Assembly (NCBI GenBank): GCA_003150405.1
Contig: QAMM01000013.1
Coordinates: 1-46,626 of the forward strand
Length of the DNA stretch: 46,626 nucleotides
Direction: 5' to 3'
Origin: Clostridiales bacterium
GTDB lineage: Bacteria; Bacillota; Clostridia; Oscillospirales; Ruminococcaceae
Of this stretch, positions 44,199 to 46,626 are shown in pieces (the stretch's first letter is position 1; every line of letters begins with the position of its first letter). Both the position numbers and the translations under genes were made by a program. Under the pieces are notes generated by a model that ran no database searches, was not told the DNA's origin, and was given only the letters and a program-made list of their open reading frames with translations.

Positions 44199-44822
44199 CT
44201 AAGAATTTTTCATGATCACGCCTTCTACAACGTCGGCGACATGTTCACAGGCATCTGCACATTTTTCCAAATAAATGTAAATCTCCCGCAGCGCAATGAC
44301 CTCAAAAGGATCTATTTTCTGTTTGTGAAGTTGATACATATTGGAAATAAAAATCTGGTCGGCGTCTTCCTCCAGCGTATTAATGGTCACGATGTGGTCG
44401 TGGAGTTTTTTGGAGTGCTTAAAGTCGGCAAACTCAACCATCATGTCACGAACTGCCTGGCAGCAACGGCAGACAATTTTTCCCAAATCCAATGCTTCTG
44501 TCGGAATGGCCTGAATGTGGTTGTAGTAGATTCGGATGAGCACATCTTCAATTTTATCGGTCACTTCGTCAATGTTTTGGCTGAGCAACATAATGTCCTC
44601 CCGCTCAATTGGCGTCATAAACGCTTTGGCCAGGGTGTTGAGCAAAAGGTGCTTCTTTTGGTCGCCCGCATGTTCCACTGCATGAATTTCCTCCAATTTT
44701 TTGGGGATTTCCTGAATATCAAATTGTTCCATCGTTTGTTCCAATAGCTGGGCTGCCTGGCAGGAATAATCTGCACAGTCAATAAACGCTTTAAAATAAA
44801 AGGCGTCCTGTTTTCGTGACAT
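44199..44822 (-). CDS. DUF47/PhoU-like protein, partner of the PiT transporter
   Basis: A 207-residue all-helical protein of the DUF47 (PhoU-related, YkaA) family. Repeated acidic motifs (LEEIHAVEHAGDQKK, EREDIMLLSQNIDEVTDKIEDVL, NTLEEDADQIF) are the PhoU-type metal-binding helices. DUF47 proteins are usually encoded beside PiT transporters and thought to regulate them. I start at the ATG at 44822, which has AAGGAG eight bases upstream; a longer frame from 44894 has none. It is the second gene of the PiT operon, 113 bases after it. Confidence 0.9.
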   Translation of the reverse strand: MSRKQDAFYFKAFIDCADYSCQAAQLLEQTMEQFDIQEIPKKLEEIHAVEHAGDQKKHLLLNTLAKAFMTPIEREDIMLLSQNIDEVTDKIEDVLIRIYYNHIQAIPTEALDLGKIVCRCCQAVRDMMVEFADFKHSKKLHDHIVTINTLEEDADQIFISNMYQLHKQKIDPFEVIALREIYIYLEKCADACEHVADVVEGVIMKNS

Positions 44823-44935
44823 TGTTTTTTCTCCTTCCACCCGAACGATGTTCGGTTGTTTGATTTGGTTTACGGGCTGTTTCAACAGACCCACTTGAAT
44901 GTATCATATTTGGCCATAAAACCGGCCGGAGCCTG

Positions 44936-45991
44936 TTATCCAAAAATGGCCATAAACAGCTTGGCCATCACAAAGCTAATCAACCCGCAGCCGGGAAAGG
45001 TGAAAATCCAGGTCAACACCATATCCTTTACCACACTGAAGTTAATAGCAGAGAGGCGTTTGACTGCACCAACACCCATAATAGCCGTTGTCTTGGTATG
45101 GGTTGTGGAAACCGGAATTCCCAACAGGCTGGAGTAGAGCAGACAAAACGCGGCGGCGAGATCGGCGGAAAAACCTTGGTACTTCTCCAGTTTGACCATA
45201 TCCATGCCAACGGATTTAATAATTTTTTCGCCGCCGACGCTGGTGCCGGTGCCCATGACAACGCTGCACAGCAGCATCAGCCAAATGGGAATGGATATAC
45301 CGCTGACGCTTTCCTGTCCGTTGGAGAAAGCAATTCCCAAAAACAGCACCCCAATAAATTTTTGGCCGTCCTGGGCGCCGTGCATAAAGCTCATGGCTGC
45401 CGCTCCAAAAATTTGAGCGCCCTTGAAAAAACGGTTGGTTTTCCGGCGATCCAGGTTCCGGCAGATCACCGTGACAATTTTACAGACAACCCACCCGGTG
45501 ACAAATCCAAGAATCAGGCTGAGCGCCAGGCCGTACAGGACCTTAACCCACTCATCCATGTTAATGCCCCCCACTCCGCTGTGGATGGCGATAGCCGCGC
45601 CGGAAAGCCCTGCGATCAGGCTGTGGCTTTCGCTGGTTGGGATGCCGAACAGCGAGGCGCCAACGCTGTACACAACAATGGAAAACAGCGCTGCACAGAG
45701 CGCAATCAGCGCTGCTCGGGTATCCCCGCCAAAATCCACCATATTGCTGATGGTGGACGCAACAGAACTGTTGATCTGTGTCATGACAAAAACGCCCAAA
45801 AAATTAAACGCGGCACTCATCCAAATGGCACTGCGCACCCCCATACAGCGGGTGGCAATGCAGGTGGCAATCGCGTTTGGTGCGTCGGTCCATCCGTTGA
45901 CAAAAATAACGCCTAACGTCAGCACAACTGTAACAAGCAAGACCGGATTTGAGAAAATGTTTTGAACAAAGGTAAAAAACGATAAATCCAT
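44936..45991 (-). CDS. pit: Inorganic phosphate transporter, PiT family
   Basis: A 351-residue protein with about 9-10 membrane helices. The PHO4 signature appears near the N-terminus (GVIFVNGWTDAPNAIATCIATR) and again in FMHGAQDGQKFIGV of the second half. PiT proteins import phosphate, often as a neutral metal-phosphate complex, with H+ or Na+. I start at the ATG at 45991 with AAAGGG about nine bases upstream; the longer frame runs back through the leader RNA and is not coding. Leader copy 3 with a terminator precedes the gene, so expression is probably controlled by attenuation. DUF47 follows. Confidence 0.92.
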   Translation of the reverse strand: MDLSFFTFVQNIFSNPVLLVTVVLTLGVIFVNGWTDAPNAIATCIATRCMGVRSAIWMSAAFNFLGVFVMTQINSSVASTISNMVDFGGDTRAALIALCAALFSIVVYSVGASLFGIPTSESHSLIAGLSGAAIAIHSGVGGINMDEWVKVLYGLALSLILGFVTGWVVCKIVTVICRNLDRRKTNRFFKGAQIFGAAAMSFMHGAQDGQKFIGVLFLGIAFSNGQESVSGISIPIWLMLLCSVVMGTGTSVGGEKIIKSVGMDMVKLEKYQGFSADLAAAFCLLYSSLLGIPVSTTHTKTTAIMGVGAVKRLSAINFSVVKDMVLTWIFTFPGCGLISFVMAKLFMAIFG

Positions 45992-46035
45992 GAAAATGTT
46001 CCCTTTCTCTCCTTTTCGGCGGCATTGGATGGCAA

Positions 46036-46071
46036 AAGAAAAAGGCAGCGCTTCATATGGAAGCCCTGCCC
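46036..46071 (-). terminator. Terminator of leader copy 3
   Basis: On the minus strand GGCAGGGCTTC and GAAGCGCTGCC pair with one mismatch, followed by TTTTTCTTTT. It lies 45 bases before the pit start. Confidence 0.9.
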
Positions 46072-46180
46072 ATGATTTCCTGAAACAATACAAATGTTTC
46101 CCTTGTTCCAATCGATCACACTGCGAATAAATAGAGACGCATAAGCGCTCTATGACAGACTCCACCACTTATTCCAGCCA
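46071..46180 (-). ncRNA. Conserved structured leader RNA, copy 3 (riboswitch-like), before pit
   Basis: Read on the minus strand: P1 GGAATAA/TTATTC (46175-46169, 46130-46125), with flanking CTG/CAG. The invariant loop follows, then P2 ATAGAG-CGC/GCG-CTCTAT, where the distal pairs differ from the other copies but still pair. The linker is 54 bases, with P3 GTGAT/ATCAT (46119-46115, 46076-46072). GTCTGTC (46160-46154) can pair with the terminator arm GGCAGG (46070-46065). Confidence 0.75.
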
Positions 46181-46186
46181 AAATTC

Positions 46187-46215
46187 AGTATAGCCGTTTC
46201 AGAAATGCCTGTCAA
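46187..46215 (-). promoter_or_regulatory. Promoter of leader copy 3 and the pit operon
   Basis: On the minus strand TTGACA (46215-46210), 17 bp, TATACT (46192-46187). Predicted start about 46180, a few bases before the hairpin. Confidence 0.9.
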
Positions 46216-46563
46216 TAGGAAAAGCATCTGGATTTCTTTTAAATTTTACAAAAAAACTTACAGATAGGTAAATTCAAACTTGGTTTTAGCCGTCGTCTGA
46301 GGACAAGATGGGTTAAATGTCTAAGTTGACTGTGTCGAACGGATTTATAGCTCTTTGTGGACAAGATTGCGGTAAAGCTGAAAAAATATGGTCGTAACTC
46401 TTTAAAATTAAGTTCAAGAGACAAGGTATGAATACCTCACAACTTATATGCACTAAATGAGGCGTAAGGCAGACGGATTTGACCCCGAAAAATGTGACAT
46501 AAAATCGGTGAAATTCTGGTCGATTTCATGATAATAGGAAATTTAATAAGTTTCTTAAATTCC

Positions 46564-46592
46564 TTGAAAAAAGTGACTTGTTATGGTAATAT
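46564..46592 (+). promoter_or_regulatory. Promoter of a gene beyond the window
   Basis: TTGAAA, 17 bp, TAATAT, with a GGAAAGGGG ribosome site starting at 46612. The gene itself lies outside. Confidence 0.6.
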
Positions 46593-46626
46593 AAACTTGT
46601 TGAATAATATTGGAAAGGGGGGCTTG

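Larger units (their letters stand above)
45992..46626. other. PiT leader and window end
   Basis: 45992-46215 holds leader copy 3 and its promoter on the minus strand. From 46216 to 46560 I see no gene or clear structure. A plus-strand promoter at 46564-46592 leads out of the window, with a GGAAAGGGG ribosome site at the very end. Confidence 0.5.

Noticed and set aside
45992..46168. N-terminal extension of the PiT protein
   Set aside because: It runs through leader RNA copy 3 and the terminator; the ATG at 45991 fits the family start.

Overview
The window looks like a chromosomal piece of an anaerobic Firmicute of the class Clostridia, probably an Oscillospirales/Ruminococcaceae relative. The signs are clostridial Shine-Dalgarno sites (AGGAGG), frequent GTG and TTG starts, many intrinsic terminators with U tails, a ferredoxin-dependent 2-oxoacid oxidoreductase, a single-chain PurL, MtaB, and an HPr-like protein lacking the active-site histidine. 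Genus and species cannot be read from the sequence.

Layout. 1-1600: accessory edge with the 3' end of a type III restriction (Res-like) gene and a zinc-ribbon gene broken near its start by TAG. 1.8-4.7 kb: AraC regulator divergent from an intracellular GH43 glycosidase. 4.7-8 kb: EAL-domain c-di-GMP phosphodiesterase and a secreted Tim44-like protein. 8.2-11.5 kb: a 2-oxoacid:ferredoxin oxidoreductase packed into two fused polypeptides. 11.9-16.5 kb: rhaB-rhaA-rhaD-araC operon for L-rhamnose. 17.1-21 kb: zinc alcohol dehydrogenase, GH36 alpha-galactosidase and a P-loop kinase-like gene. 21.3-23.7 kb: three tandem paralogous exported proteins, the first frameshifted. 23.7-28.2 kb: NSS sodium symporter, YbhN-like membrane protein, tRNA-Phe/tRNA-Gly operon, TVP38-family protein. 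28.3-33.7 kb: purL, mtaB, HPr-like gene. 33.9-38.5 kb: small membrane protein, MarR-MATE operon with a palindromic operator candidate, collagen-like surface protein, small Cys-rich protein. 38.6-46.6 kb: second MATE transporter behind a terminator-containing leader, second YbhN-like protein, CNNM/CorC-type protein, and a PiT phosphate transporter with its DUF47 partner.

The most notable observation is an RNA leader present three times between 40.3 and 46.2 kb. Each copy has a near-consensus promoter (TTGACW-N17-TATACT), then at the 5' end of the transcript a hairpin with a 27-nt invariant block and an invariant 3' strand, a linker of 54-55 nt containing a second helix of variable sequence, and an intrinsic terminator whose 5' arm starts GGCAGR. 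The invariant GTCTGTC of the hairpin can pair with that arm, so pairing and termination are mutually exclusive. This is the architecture of a riboswitch or protein-controlled attenuator. It precedes the YbhN-like gene, the PiT-DUF47 operon and, at long distance, the CNNM/CorC gene. I do not recognise it as a known class; that judgement is from memory, without a database search.

All functions are read from sequence motifs by eye; no search was run.
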